Positions 12,401 to 31,074 of a stretch of 64,000 nucleotides of DNA are shown here, one piece after another. Each line of letters opens with the position of its first letter. Within the stretch, counting starts at the first letter, position 1. Under the pieces are notes generated by a model. It was not told where the DNA came from and did not search any database. It saw only the letters and a list, made by a program, of their open reading frames with translations. A program made the translations under genes and the position numbers. Source of the stretch: Rhabditoides inermis (taxonomy: Eukaryota > Nematoda > Chromadorea > Rhabditida > Rhabditidae); NCBI GenBank assembly GCA_963966185.1, contig CAWZYM010000301.1, positions 885,001 to 949,000 on the forward strand, in the 5' to 3' direction.

Positions 12401-14987
12401 ACAATTTGGTCATCCCCGACAATCCAGACAGATGAAATATATGATATATCTACATCTAAGTAAGTCAGAAGTCGTTGTAGCGTGCACGATTTGCATTTTC
12501 ACGCCATGTTAGATACCTTTTGAGTTCTTCCGTATCACGCAACTTCTGAGCAATCAAAGAACGCGGCTCAGTGAAACAGCATGCAAGCCGGACAAACAAT
12601 GAAAGGTGACAGAGTGAGAGAAAGAGTGAGAGAGTGAGAGAGAGAATCAGAAGGAGAAACAAATGCGTGCAAATGCGAAATAGAGTTATGTATGTGAGAA
12701 GCGTTCTCTATATTTTAAACGAAAACGCAAAAACACCCCCATACGGTATATGAGGGTGAGAAACGAATCAAAAATCCCATACTGTGCATAAATAGCTCAA
12801 AGGTACCCGAGGAACATGGTTGATGGTTTGACATACCGCGGAGGAAGATTCGACATAGAGTGGTAGAGCAGTGGACGGTACAGAGCTATCCACCTAAAAC
12901 TATTACACTTATTGGTTGGGCAAACATCATTTTGAAATACATACGCTTATTTCTCATACTCCACTGATCCACTCAGACAAATTAATTATACATTTGAACT
13001 CACCTCAAAATTGACACAAGCAGCCAGGACCAAATAGCGATGGATGTGGCTGTATGCATGCAGAAGATGGACACCTAAGTACATAGTATTTGTATTATTG
13101 GTATTTTGCAATATTATTATTATTATTGTTTTAATGAAATTAACTATCGCTTTTCACACCTTCCCAGAAAACTTATTTGAACACACTGACTTACATTGTA
13201 AATGTACATTCAGACATTGAGACATTGAGAGGTTGGAAACATGACTGAATGTAGATGTTTTCATAGTAGTTTGCATATGAAATGATTGGTGGAAGCTGTG
13301 AAAGGGCTGTCATTGACACAAGTCTGACGTCGCATCCAAGCCTTTCATTGAAACATGACCACAGCACGTGTTTTGGACGCCGCGAAGGGCACTTTTAGAC
13401 AACTCAAAGCATGCAAACAAGTGTTCAGGAAGAAATATGCGGGACCAATCATCATACAAAACTAAATGCCCGCGAGGTGTTTCATGTGTTGAAATGTGTT
13501 CCGTTACGTAGTGTGTTGTTTCAAGAAAAAAAGTAGTTTCAAGAAAAAAATCCCGTTGCTATAATTATAAGTGTTATACTTTGCTATATAACTTTGCGGA
13601 CACTTACCCCCCAGCCCCGATCTCTACCGTTTTGGTACCGAAGGTGGGCATCGGAATTCCAAACAGAACTGCGTCGGCCAAAATTGCCTACGGGCATTCT
13701 CCGGCCGGAAATCCGGCTTTGAAATTTCGCGTTTCGCGTAACCTCTTCTTACGACCAATTCACCACAGCCAGCGTGGCCGAATGGCTAGCGAGCTTGTCT
13801 AGTAAACTGGTGGCGCGGGTTCGATTCCCGCTGTTTTTTAATCGCCGCACATGTTTTTTTACAAGTGGGTATGATAAAATCACTGTTGAACAACAACTCT
13901 TTTTTTTATTTCTGTGGTCTGGAACATGAAGAGACAGTATCGAATTGACTTATGTCGATTTTTGAAATTGATATCTATCGATATCAATACTAATCACAAA
14001 AATCAATCTATTATCGCGATAGCTGGCACATTTCTGTGAAACATTCTCACCTTCGAGAATCATCAAATAAAGGCCAAAAAAATGCAGCGGGAATCGAACC
14101 CGCGCCACCAGTTTACTAGACAAGCTCGCTAGCCATTCGGCCACGCTGGCTGTGGTGCATTGGTCGTAAGAAGAGGTTACGCGAAACGCGAAATTTCAAA
14201 GCCGGATTTCCGGCCAGAGAATGCCCGTAGGCAATTTTGGCCGACGCAGTTCTGTTTGGAATTCCGATGCCCACCTTCGGTACCAAAACGGTAGAGATCG
14301 GGGCTGGGGGGTAAGTGTCCGCCCCGCGTAAGAAAGTGTTTTTGGTGCGCTTTCGTCCTCACCTCCCGACACTCAACATAAATAAATTGTATTGGCCGCT
14401 ATTGGCCGCATTATAAATAACGTACATATTACATTACGTCGCAGACATAATAATATTGTATCCACATCTTGCACAAGTAATACAAGAACACCTACTGTTC
14501 GCACCTTGCACATGATTCTATAGCCCATGCTGGAAACGAAAGACGGCAGTGGTATTCCGAAGGAGAGAACGCAGAATCTGAAAGAGACCATCTGATTCGT
14601 CTCGATTGTCTCCTGATTACTTCATTACTCACCCCAATATTGCAAGAAGAGCAATGATGTCAGCCACAGACATGGCCAGCAGACAGATTCCCGTGCCCCG
14701 CCGATAGAGCTCCTCGTTCTTCCTGTATAATATCACCATATCCCATATCTCATATGTTTGTCAAGATCATGTATCATGTTACGTTTCCTGTTGTATTCCA
14801 TAACACACTTGTTGATATCCTTTTTCATCACAAGCATCTGCTTCGAACCGGTGTTTTATTTTTTATGAGAGTTTCAGCAAGAGAGAAAGGGATGGTGTTC
14901 ACAGTTTACTACTTTCATTCCAGTTTCAGTCGAGAAAAAGCCGGCTTCATCTACGAGAACGTTGAGAGAGAGGGGGGGGGGGTGGGA

Positions 14988-15021
<34 letters not shown>

Positions 15022-15709
15022 GAGTGGATGCAATCTCCAAAACAAAAGCGAATGTGTCAAAAACAATATAGCCACTATTCTCTCTCTCTCTCTCTCTCTT
15101 TTCCCATCCTGTCTCTTTTCGAGAAATGATAATAACAAAAAAGGTCGGTTTCGAGAACAACGACGTTTGGAAAGCTAATTTGACAGAAGATGAGGTCTCT
15201 ACTAGCTAACGGAAAGAGAGAACATAACGTTTCCGAATCGAATCATTAAATTTCATTGCTCTGATCACCTGTCACATTTCAATGGCAATTTGTGTAGTGT
15301 TATTGTAGGAAAGGCTCTATTGTGCAGTCATAGGGATAGAGGGTAGAATATTTTGGGAGGAAGCGAGAACGTTTCCCCTATCCAATCCAATGAATACCAA
15401 ACACCCACTTATGAGTTGGTATATGAGAAGCCATAATGATATCGTCTATGGTTAGAGAGAAAAGAGATTGAACGAGCAACTTGCCGTTTAAATTGCAGCA
15501 TTCTTACGAGCACGAAAATGTTGGCGGGAATCCCTCCTAATATGAGAATTATGTATAATAGATATCCTGCCATCATAACATATGCGACGAGAGGAGTTCC
15601 TGGAATTATGCAAAGTAGAATCTCTTTTTCCTCACTTACCATCTAAGTCCATCTCTTCTTTAATGAATGCGTCATTTTGCTGGGAGGTGTACTCAATATT
15701 ATATTCCAT
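9453..15709 (-). CDS. class A (rhodopsin-like) seven-TM GPCR, orphan
   Basis: Twelve exons on the minus strand can be read. Translation starts at ATG 15709 (MEYNIEYTSQQND), leading into TM1 at about 15490-15608 (GGIPANIFVL). TM2 at about 14633-14726 has the class A Asp in LLAMSVADIIALL. An exon at 14516-14578 brings the ECL1 Cys (GYRIMCK). TM3 is at about 13017-13075. Intracellular loop 2 at about 12841-12895 reads RWIALYRPLLYH in place of DRY. TM4 is near 12276-12361, TM5 at 11449-11557 (FEIACSFIIPILIVFYLDIY), TM6 at 10109-10184 (TLFSWLFIALIDILL) and TM7 at 9668-9736 (FNAAFLALFIYDR, replacing NPxxY). A Ser/Arg/Lys-rich tail ends at TGA 9453. The membrane topology and class A hallmarks are clear. 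Ligand and subfamily are not; a nematode peptide-receptor or chemoreceptor-like family is plausible. The exact join between the TM1 and TM2 exons is uncertain. Confidence 0.8.
10983..11055 (+). repeat. tRNA-like / SINE-like relic
   Basis: An A-box-like GTAGCGCAGTGGTTGCG is followed about 30 bp later by the B-box-like GGTTCAGATCC. The spacing fits a tRNA-type internal pol III promoter, but no convincing acceptor stem forms. A tRNA-derived repeat is more likely than a working tRNA. It lies in a GPCR intron. Confidence 0.4.
13768..13833 (+). pseudogene. tRNA-like sequence, anticodon AGT (Thr-like), left arm
   Basis: It begins GCCAGCGTGGCCGAATGGCT (D-arm/A-box) and has a loop CTAGTAA that places AGT at the anticodon. 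A T-arm GCGGGTTCGATTCCCGC matches the B-box. The 3' side runs into a T-rich stretch and cannot pair with the 5' GCCAGCG acceptor strand. Either it is a tRNA pseudogene or the tRNA part of a repeat. Confidence 0.65.
14085..14150 (-). pseudogene. tRNA-like sequence, anticodon AGT (Thr-like), right arm
   Basis: Inverted, apparently identical copy of the tRNA-like unit at 13768-13833, with the same AGT anticodon loop and B-box. Its 3' flank differs, and the acceptor stem is again not completed. Confidence 0.65.
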
Positions 15710-15719
15710 CTTCTGTAAA

Positions 15720-16509
15720 ATGAGGCGCGCTAATTGCATTATTCATAATTAGCGCGCGAAACTAGTGAATAGTGATTCAATGAACAAATTTGGAAAGTCT
15801 TAAATCATCAAAAAATCAAAGAAGAGGAGACGTGAAATGAATTCAATAAAACACATTCGACAATAGAAATGATTGTACTGACTGAGATATCCTGCAAAAT
15901 GTGATGTCCATGTTGTACAGTAGTGAATAGTGCAATGTAAGTATACTCAATTAAGATTATTCCCCAAACAATGTCAATAATTTGAAGCACTGGTGGTGGT
16001 ATTTTCAAAGAAAGTAAAGTGCCTGCGACTCTTCTGACACATATAGAAACGACAGCGTGGTTGTGAAGAAAGTTTAGTGTTCGGCTGATATTAGGGGATG
16101 TATATGCAACTGTCTTATCCAGAGATTATGAAGAGCCGTAGACTGACACATGATATTCACAACTAAATGTTTTGGCCGTGTTCGAGTTGAGACTAGATAC
16201 ACGAGGAGTGAAAGGGAGCAGAAAAGGAAAGAGACTGGAAAGTGCGGACAAAACAAAAGATCGATTAGCTGCCGACCCGGGCTCCCGGGTACTCGTATGA
16301 GATCTGATACTCTTACACTCTTAGGTGTCAGTGAACTTCTTCAGAAAAATGGAAACGTGTGCGAGCATGACGAGAGAAAGATATGAGGGGCGGGGTCATA
16401 ACGAGAGTGAGGGAGGGATGGAAAAGAGAGAGAGGGATCCATATCTCTCCTCCCCTCTCAATTCGTCCCTCCCTCTCTCTCTCCCTCTCCCTCTCTTTCT
16501 CTCTCTCCC

Positions 16510-16555
<46 letters not shown>

Positions 16556-17638
16556 GCCAATCATTCGTGACTGCTTGTCCATTCCAATCAGGACACTTTA
16601 ACTAAATGAACAAAAAAACACGGCTGTTGTCTAAAGAGAAGATACATGACTCTCACTTGCTATTGACATTTTAAATACCCGCACACCTCGTGTCAAAACA
16701 AGGATCACCAGCTCGTGAACACGCACGTATGCACCTCCGTAACTCCGTCTCAATGGATGTATACTCATAGAAGACAAGCTCAATTGGCCCCCTTCGGTCC
16801 GTATGCGTATGTCTCGTTCCCTTAAAAGGCCTCCACTATTAGTGTGCCACTCGAGAATGCGTCATATGCCTTTCGGTAATCAAGATATTTGGTTAGTTCA
16901 CATAATAGACTTATTAGACATTGGACTTAGACCTAAACCACCTAAACCGATTTTTGAGACGAATTCCAGAAAGTGAATTGGTATAATTTCCCAGAAGTAA
17001 TTATTTCAAACAAAAGCTGTGAATGTTGGTTTGTGTTGGTGGTAGTACACACAACGCACAAAAACCTACAGTGATTATGAGTATAAATGTAAGTGCAAAA
17101 AGAAAACTAATGTACAAGATAATAACAAACATAAAAATGTGTGGGACGTGAAATGTGTGGGACGAAAATCTCACACATTTCAACAACACATGAAATTCAC
17201 ATACGTAGTTGTGCTTGTTCCCTCTCTCTTTCGATTCCTTCTTTCTCTTGGTCTCATCTCCATTCAATTATTTTTCACATAATAAACTTGGACTCAAACC
17301 TGAACCATTTTCAGTAAGTACACTTTAGGATAAAAAAGAAGGAATTGGTTCACAAATTAGATTACATTTATTCAAAAAATGGCGAGTAAGCGACAAAAGA
17401 AAGAGAAAGAGTACAAAACAGAAAAAAAGAAAACATCCAATCAAATCACAATAGTATTATTTTAATATTACAAATGTTGCGTGACAGTTTGAAGCATATG
17501 GTTTGTGGCAGAAGCATAACAATACTCACACACAACGTGGTTCACTGAATTATGCATCTGGATTCGGATCTCGTGAACATACATACGAAGCATGGCATTA
17601 TTAATGTAACACTTATAGGAGGACAGTATTCAAATATA

Positions 17639-17701
<63 letters not shown>

Positions 17702-18560
17702 CCTTTCATAGCTTTTGATCTCAGTTCAACAGTGTGACGTATGTAGTGGCAGTACAAATTCGTTGCAATAGAGTTGGAAAAAAACAGATAAAATTGAATG
17801 TTCCTCAGAAATTATGAAAAGTCAGTAACACGAAAACGACAAGAAAAGTTTGCGTGACATAAACAGAAAAAGTGCAATATAGAAAATTGTAGTAAATAAA
17901 GCTAATAATTACAATAGATGATACAACAGTGTGCGGCATATTATAATGTTTGTCTGTTCCATCTGCAAAATTGCTGTCAAGAAAAAAGAGACAGTAAGAA
18001 GGGCAGAGAAAAAAAGAAGAGAGATTAGGAAATAACATACATAGATAAAGACGGGTGGTTAAAACCTTCGTAGCTGTCTAGTGTATAATATTTTTCATAG
18101 CGTGTATGTTTACGTGACTGAATTAGTGTTGAAAAACAGATAAAAATTAAATGAAACTGTTTATAAGATTTTTCAAAATACAAATACATTCAAAGTACAA
18201 ACAACTGCACAATACCCGTTGTGAAAGGGGCTGACGAAATATTGCAGGATAATATAGAGATTGTTCAAAGGGCAGTGAAATGCGACTTGAGTGAATGGAA
18301 GAGATCGAAAACGTATCATAGAAACGTATCGGTATAAATACGTTTCAGTGTATGGACGCGATAGTTTCCATTTGAATCTCGATCTCCTCCACTCCTCGCT
18401 TGTGTATAGTGTTGTTCCTGAAAAAAAATCCGTTTCCGTTTTTTATACCTTTTTTTCAAAATCATTCACTGTAGGTAAAACGTATCATCAAAATAGTGGT
18501 GGGAGAGAACGCCTGATAAAAAACTCATTGATTGTATACTACGCTTTTTTGAATGTGAAT
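15720..18560. other. intergenic stretch between GPCR and CARP genes
   Basis: No gene is supported. It contains CT tracts (16470-16550) and an AT tract (17634-17700). The open frames are short and AT-rich. Confidence 0.5.
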
Positions 18561-18574
18561 CAATGTTTTTTCAC

Positions 18575-24254
<5,680 letters not shown>

Positions 24255-25176
24255 CTGAAATGAGATTATTTTTTTTCACGGAATAATTGTAGTTATAGAA
24301 GGAAAAAATAGAATAATGATCAAAGTCACGTTTTATAATAAAAACAAGGAGAAATTTGAGCATCATTTCGCAAGTTTTTTTTAATGTTATAACAAATCAA
24401 CCGCGCATCGTATTGTGTAAGTACGTTTCGTGGTCAAAAGAATAACATTTACGAGTGTGTTTCTGTATCGTTCATTGGGAAATTGGAAACATCATCATAA
24501 AACATAACACATGAGACGAAATGAATACCTATAACCTATCAAGTGTTCAATTAACAAGAGGACAAATAAGACGTCGATAATATGGTTACAGGACAGGAGG
24601 TTTAAATCAACAACAAAATGAAGCGTTTTGAATTGCGCCAATATGACGGAGAGCGAGTCATAATCCCGGCCACCTAAACTCGTAAGCTGCGTTGGACGGT
24701 CCGGTAAGCCCCGCGCTCACTCATGACCATCCTAACGGCACTCACTCTGTCACTCTTTCTACGAGAAGGAGAGAGGGAGAAGGAGAGAGGAAAGGGGGGG
24801 AGAGGGGGAGAGAGAGAAACGTCAGGATTACTTCATTTTTCGAGCATGACCTTTGCGGCAATTACTTGCCGATAAGAAGTCTCGGGAATGAATTGCGACT
24901 GGCTATGAAAAAACAACTGCGCAAAGGAATTTAAATTAAATTATTGGTCAATAACACCTGCCAGGTGAATATGGGGGTAAACGCCGTGGGGCGTTCGAGT
25001 CGAGAGATTTGCATTGTTGGTGATAGAATGGCGTCGAAGTGACTGCGATTGGAGTAAAGTGGAAAGGAACCCTCGACTCCACTCTCATAATTGATAATTG
25101 TCGCCCTCACTCACTGCAGGCGAGAGATTGAAACTGAAATCGCTGGCAGCCGAGCTAATATCACGGCTAGTTGCGA

Positions 25177-25235
<59 letters not shown>

Positions 25236-26611
25236 AGCGTCATATCCACTACCACTACTTCACACTCGTTTCGATTACTGTTTATGAGACTCTAGGCTCT
25301 AGGGCTACGTTCTAGGCATAACGCATTCTGGACTCAACTCTGTTTTTCTAGGGAACAAATATCAGCTAATCAAAAGTACGCGATGTTCAACATAGTGCAT
25401 ACTGAGATGACAAGAAACGTATCCTACTAGACTACTAGAACACTAGTAAAACATGAGTGGTACTAGTAAACTGCTTTCGTTTCGTGGAAACTATGGCAGC
25501 GCGTGATTCACTGAGGAGAATTCACACATTTGAAAGATATCCAAACACAACGTAAGCGAAAGGAAGAGGAGGCTATCAAATATCGGCCGAGTTGGGAAGA
25601 TGTGAAATAAACCCCCTCGAAAGGAGGAGAGAGATGGGCATATATGGAGTATATGAGAGGATATGATGTCTTCCCCCCCCCCCCTCCTCATTCCTTTTGC
25701 CAAGAAATTATGAGCAGCAGAGAGAGAGGAGAAGAAATATAGGAGAGAAATGAGTGACATATAAGGCGTGACAGCTTGTTTATTGCGAACAAATGATGTC
25801 AGGATGCGGTTGCATTTTTACGTTTCGCCCAGCGGACGGGAAGGACGCGACAATAAATTCGAATTGAAAGGGGTCGGCGTCCCGGTTTTAGTGAACCACT
25901 CAGGGCAGCGTGGCTCATTCATCAAATAAGGAGGAGCAGGGGCATCAGGGATTGGAGGAGAGAGGAGAAGTCACATAATGCACACTCCACGCGCCTAAAC
26001 GAGATGAATATCAATTGGACGTGGAGTGACCAGTGAAAGGGGGGATGATGGATAGAAGTGAATACATTCCAGGTTGTAGACAGAAAGAGGCGCATCTTGC
26101 CCTCAGGCGGTGTTTTGGCTTCCGGTCGGCTGAGTGAGGTGCGAGTGCGAGGATATGGGGATAGGCATGTCAAATGCAGCAGACGCGCTCACTGCGCACC
26201 TCACACCAACAAACATTCCGAACGCGTTCCAGACGGACACTGCGCAAAACATCGCAAATCGCTATTTATTATAACACAACATCAAAAAGAAACAAAATGC
26301 AAATGCAAAGGGGCAATAGCTTCGGGAATGAGGCTCTTATCTGACTAGTCTCATATAAAACAAGGGAGCCGCTGCGACGAAAGAGAGGGAGAAATCATTC
26401 ACTCGAGCATTCATGCAAATTCATATCCAAGTGGCTAGAGAGGGCGGAGAGAGTGTGTGGAGAGGAGAGGGCGCAGAGAGAGGGGGAAGGGCGCGGGGCG
26501 AAACAATGAGTTACTCGAGCGAGAGAGTGGAAATGGAATAGGCAAGTGCGCGATAGACGACACACAGATATAGGAACATGTCAAATGTGAACGAGATATA
26601 ATCAAAATTTA

Positions 26612-26978
26612 ATTATCTTTTAAAAGGACTTCCGTAAGAGAAGAGTTTGTGTTACTCAACGTAATGCAACAAAAGCTCATGCATTTTATCAATCGAAATA
26701 GTAAACAAACCTGCTCTTTCTGCAATAAAAACTAATGCGAGCAAATGTTGTATGTCGGGAAATTGATTTCGGTATCCGATCGATTATAGAGAAAGTGAAA
26801 GTGTGATAAGAAAGAGATGGTGAACAACCCAGTTTCGGCTCCTACCACCTATATATAACTTGTTGAACTATTGGAGCAGGTTTGTGTACTATTTCGATTG
26901 ATAAAATGCATGAGCTTTTGTTGCATTACGTTTAGTAACACAAACTCTTCTCTTACGGAAGTCCTTTTAAAAGATAAT
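26612..26978. mobile_element. MITE-like element with about 105-bp terminal inverted repeats
   Basis: Arms 26612-26716 and 26874-26978 are near-perfect reverse complements; each begins ATTATCTTTTAAAAGGACTT reading inward. They are separated by a 157-bp spacer. There is no coding capacity. The superfamily is unknown because no clear target-site duplication was identified. Confidence 0.8.
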
Positions 26979-27177
26979 GAATGTACTTTTATTGGATTTC
27001 ATATAAATCTATCTACATTAACATGAACCACAAAACATTTTTTAAAAGAAATCCAACAGTTCACCCACCTTGTTGAGTCCAAAATTGTATAAAATTTGCA
27101 AAAAAGAGTTTAGGTAATGCTGATGGGAAAATTTACAATTCCAATGTCATTTCTATGTAAAACCATATATTACAAAA

Positions 27178-27250
27178 GGTTTGCCGGCAGCCGGAACCGA
27201 ACTCGAGCCATGTGTCTCAACGGGCGCAATCGCTAACCACAACACTACTG
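27178..27250 (-). repeat. tRNA-like / SINE-like relic
   Basis: On the minus strand, GTGGTTAGCGATTGCGCCCG resembles an A-box region. It is followed by GAGTTCGGTTCCGG, a B-box-like element at tRNA spacing. The acceptor stem is not evident, so this is more likely a tRNA-derived repeat than a functional tRNA. Confidence 0.4.
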
Positions 27251-28521
27251 TGCGCACGGCAGAGCGCGCGATCTAAACGATATCAGTGCAATCCACAGGC
27301 AGTGCGGATTGTGCATCTCCTGTCTGCTGGGGGCAGCCGGTGCGCGCCACCCCCCCCCTAGAAAACGTTCCGTACACGGGGGATTGCCTGCCCCTCAGGG
27401 GGCGCGCGCGCGTATCTCGCTTCCTACAACAGCTAGCGTTACCAAAATCGAAACTTAACCATTTTCTAACATCCTGATAACATCTATCAGCATCACATTG
27501 TTCTCGTAAAGATTCTAAGAAACCTTTCGTTCAATCGCCTTTTGCCGATTCTAGCGCGCGACTAGGGTTAACACAAACCAACCAGCGCTGCCGCGCTGGT
27601 TGTAATTAAGTTGATTTATTGCCGAATACAACAGCGGAGATGAAACAAGGGTTTAATCTGCGTGAAAATTCGGTCGGTGGGTAGTCCAAATAGCAAAAAA
27701 TGTAAGCATCAATTTTAAACAAGTCCCGCAAAACTGACATAAATGTAGCGTATCTTGATGTTCAATCAGATTCCTGTCACAATACTGTTTTCCACCAGTA
27801 CCAGTGTCTTACAAAATGTAATATTTTGAAATTTGATACATAACAACCCTATATTTTTTGTAAACATACACATGCCAATGAATACACTGGCAAAACACGA
27901 TTCGTTCGCTGCATGCGTTCTATCCGTTAGTTCCCTTCATATATGTATTTGCTAGCCTAAAGCCTAAAGCCTAAAGCATAGCAAACTGCAGTTCCACATG
28001 ATCTGCAGTTTGTTGAAGGTATGTTCGTTAGCAGCACATATGAATTTGAATACTTGCATGTTGTTGAATGGCAGGTGGGTATGATTTGTTGGAAGTTGGA
28101 AGGAGACATGTTCACTGCACTGTCGTGTACCCCCGGATGCGCTATTGCATCGCAATACGTTATATGTTGTTGATGCGTTGGTCTTTTTGACACCTTGAAA
28201 TTTGACACAATATTTTTAATTAAAAAAAAAACTAATCAACAGTCAATAGTTACAGTCAACAGTCAATAGTTACAAACACTTTCTATAGTTGGGTCGTGAA
28301 GTGGCAAATACGGTTGGCTCGATTGGATTGGTTCTCTTGTTCTCTTGTTCACAGTAGTACATCCTTGCTGTGTCTTGCCATTGGAACGGGGGGCTTGGCG
28401 GTCGGATGAGAGGCGCGCTCAGAAGGGGCGGTCTGAATGAGATCAGCGCGATAAGAAAGACATTGTGGTTCCGTTACTATGATGTGTGAAAGATACGTGA
28501 TGAAAAGATCGAAATTAAATG

Positions 28522-30132
28522 TTAAAATGTGATTAATCGCATTTCACCATCAAACGGTTTTGTCATGCTTATGAAACGTACCAGCTTGCTCATTGGCAGG
28601 GACTGTCGCTGATCCGGCGACACCTGAAAACACAAATGGAAAACGCGAATGAGAAATTCTACTAATATCAAAGAGACAGAGCATTTCTCAAAGAAGGAAC
28701 AGTGCATACGATTCGACTGGCGGGCAGTGAGGGCCGAGGAACGGGCACCGGCGGCCGATCAGAGAGCTGGAAGGGAAAGAAAAGGGGAGAGGAACAAAGA
28801 CAAAGACAAGAGACAAGCTAGGAGTCTAGGGTAGAAGTACGCATTCCGTACTTTACCTCCTCGTCTATGGGCGCAACCACCACTGTGCGCCACAGCCACA
28901 CACTCTCCAAAAAAAGTTTTTGAAAGTCAATTAATGAATTAAAACTAATAGGATATAAGATATCCAATTCAATACCTCCGCCCTGGCGACTGCGGGACTG
29001 CCGATCAGGTTCCTCAGCCGTGGCAGGACGACCGGTGTGTGTGGGGTGGACACGGGACGGGTGAGTGTGTCGAGCGACGGCTTGCGAGTCATCGACGGGT
29101 CGTCCCTGCAACACAGTCAAACTATTCACACTGCTGGACCAGCCATCGCACTCGCGCATGCTACAATGGCTCGGCACTCGGATTTGTTAGCCGTTAGCAT
29201 TTACTTTAAAGGTAGGTTAGTTCGTCAGTTGGTTAGAAGTGACTGTGTGTTAGTACTACCGTATACCTGCAGAGCAGACCGCTCTTCAACTGATCCACGT
29301 CGTCTGTGAGCTGCCTGAATCGATTTCGATCTACCATGTGTCTCGCTGATCTACCATGCGAAAAGTGGATAGTAAGAGGCAAGCGTCACAGAAGTAGGAA
29401 ACAGTCTCTGTGTCTCACTGATCTACCATACGCAAATGTGGATAGTAAGAGGCAACATGTGTAACTAGGAAACAGTCGAACAATTGATAAGCCACTGACA
29501 CGGCCCTCTTGTGCTGGAATCGGATGGGCGCGGCGCTCTTGGTGTTGTTGGATGAGCAGATCGAGCTGCGCGCCTCCAACGCCTCCTGCAATCACACATG
29601 GCACATTAGATGGTCTTCCACAATCCTTCATTGAGGATATGTGTTGTGCTGTCTATCAAGCTTTCTAACACCGTTTTGTTGCTATTATGCGTGTTTCTTC
29701 TCATATTCAAATTCAGACTATAGACGAGTTGTGAATGTGAGATCTCATGTAGTTGATGTGAAACGTATTTGCTTTATTTATGCAATTTTCAGTTTTCATA
29801 AATAATCTTTTCAGTCCCCAGAACTACCGTGTTATATGTTATTTCCCAACCTCCCACCATCGCCCTAGAACGCTCTTATTAATGAAGCCCGCCATTTTCC
29901 TACTAATTTCATAATCTCCCTAGCCACAGCAAATCGGATTCTATCCGCAAATCTCTTGGAAACCTTACAAGAATGCTATCATATAGTAATAAAATTTAGT
30001 AATAATATGACCCATGATTTATAATAGTAATACTAGTAAAATAATAAAATCCTACTTTAGCGTCCACACAGGCTGCAGCCTTCACATGCGCAGATATGAG
30101 AGAGCGAAGCATATAGCGGTTGTACGTCCTGC

Positions 30133-30226
<94 letters not shown>

Positions 30227-31040
30227 ACGGGATTTTTAAGATTACAACTTTTTGAAGTTCATGTTCATGATGTCTGTCCAAAATGAAATTCAAATATGTA
30301 TGAGTTGACAAACCCCTCAACACAAATTCACCTGTCTTTCTCTTCACATTTCATTTTATGAACTGCTTCTATGAGTTATGACATGTGTTTCTGATTCTGC
30401 AGCTGTATTTACTGCTCAAAAACCTGTACGGAAAATCGTTTTGGTTATTTAATTGGCGTACTTTTAAGTTTATTAATTTTAGTAGTTATTAGAATGACAA
30501 TTCCGCTACATTAGTTTCAAACAATTTTTTTTTAAATATGCGAAATATCACCTTTCATCTCTCTTTGCCATGAAAACAACGACTGTAAAGAGAGCTGCGG
30601 ATTCCGTCAGCAGAAACGAAGCCTGAATGGTCTTTATAATCATTTCTTTGTGAATTTAAAATGAAAACATCATCTGACGAAAAGTGTGACGGAGATTCAA
30701 AAATCCGGCTTCTTTCCACTCACTTTTATGAACAACAGCGAGTAGCCATAGTTGAAATAGACTAGCGGGTCATCCATTTCACTCGCAGGATAGATCTTGT
30801 TCCCCACCTGAAATGTCAATGTCAATAATCAATCAGTCAATAATCAATCAATATTCGATCCATAATTGATCAATTATCAACCCCTACCTCCTTGCTCACG
30901 GCTGACATGAATACGATAATGCAGAGAAAATTGGCGATTCCTGAAACACCATATTATCTTATTTATCGATTTCATATTAATGAGGTCCACCGATCTTTTA
31001 CGATATGCATTTTCCTCTCCGTCGTTTCTCATCTCTCTCA

Positions 31041-31074
<34 letters not shown>

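Larger units (their letters stand above)
13596..14322. mobile_element. fold-back element with two tRNA-like arms
   Basis: Two 238-bp arms (13596-13833 and 14085-14322) are inverted copies that, in the stretches compared, differ at only about two positions. They flank a 251-bp AT-rich spacer. The outer ends begin GCGGACACTTACCCCCCAGC. The inner 66 bp of each arm is a tRNA-like sequence. The element sits in the GPCR intron between the TM2 and TM3 exons. No coding capacity and no clear target-site duplication were seen. Confidence 0.85.
24300..28500. other. gene-poor stretch between CARP and stargazin-like genes
   Basis: No exon chain could be built. It holds GA tracts (24770-24815, 25178-25234), a C-run at 25675-25684, the inverted-repeat element at 26612-26978, a tRNA-like relic near 27180, a short GC hairpin at 27580-27601, and (GCCTAAA)3 at 27955-27975. 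Confidence 0.5.

Noticed and set aside
13768..13833. Functional tRNA-Thr gene
   Set aside because: The T-arm runs straight into a T-rich stretch, so the 5' acceptor strand has no partner; the inverted twin shares the defect.
27955..27975. (GCCTAAA)3 resembling nematode telomere repeat TTAGGC
   Set aside because: The unit is 7 bp (TTTAGGC), only three copies, in internal DNA; too short and not the telomeric hexamer.
30014..30347. Ile-Tyr repeat proteins on both strands
   Set aside because: Created by the (AT)n microsatellite; the same applies at 17542-17757 and around 5412.
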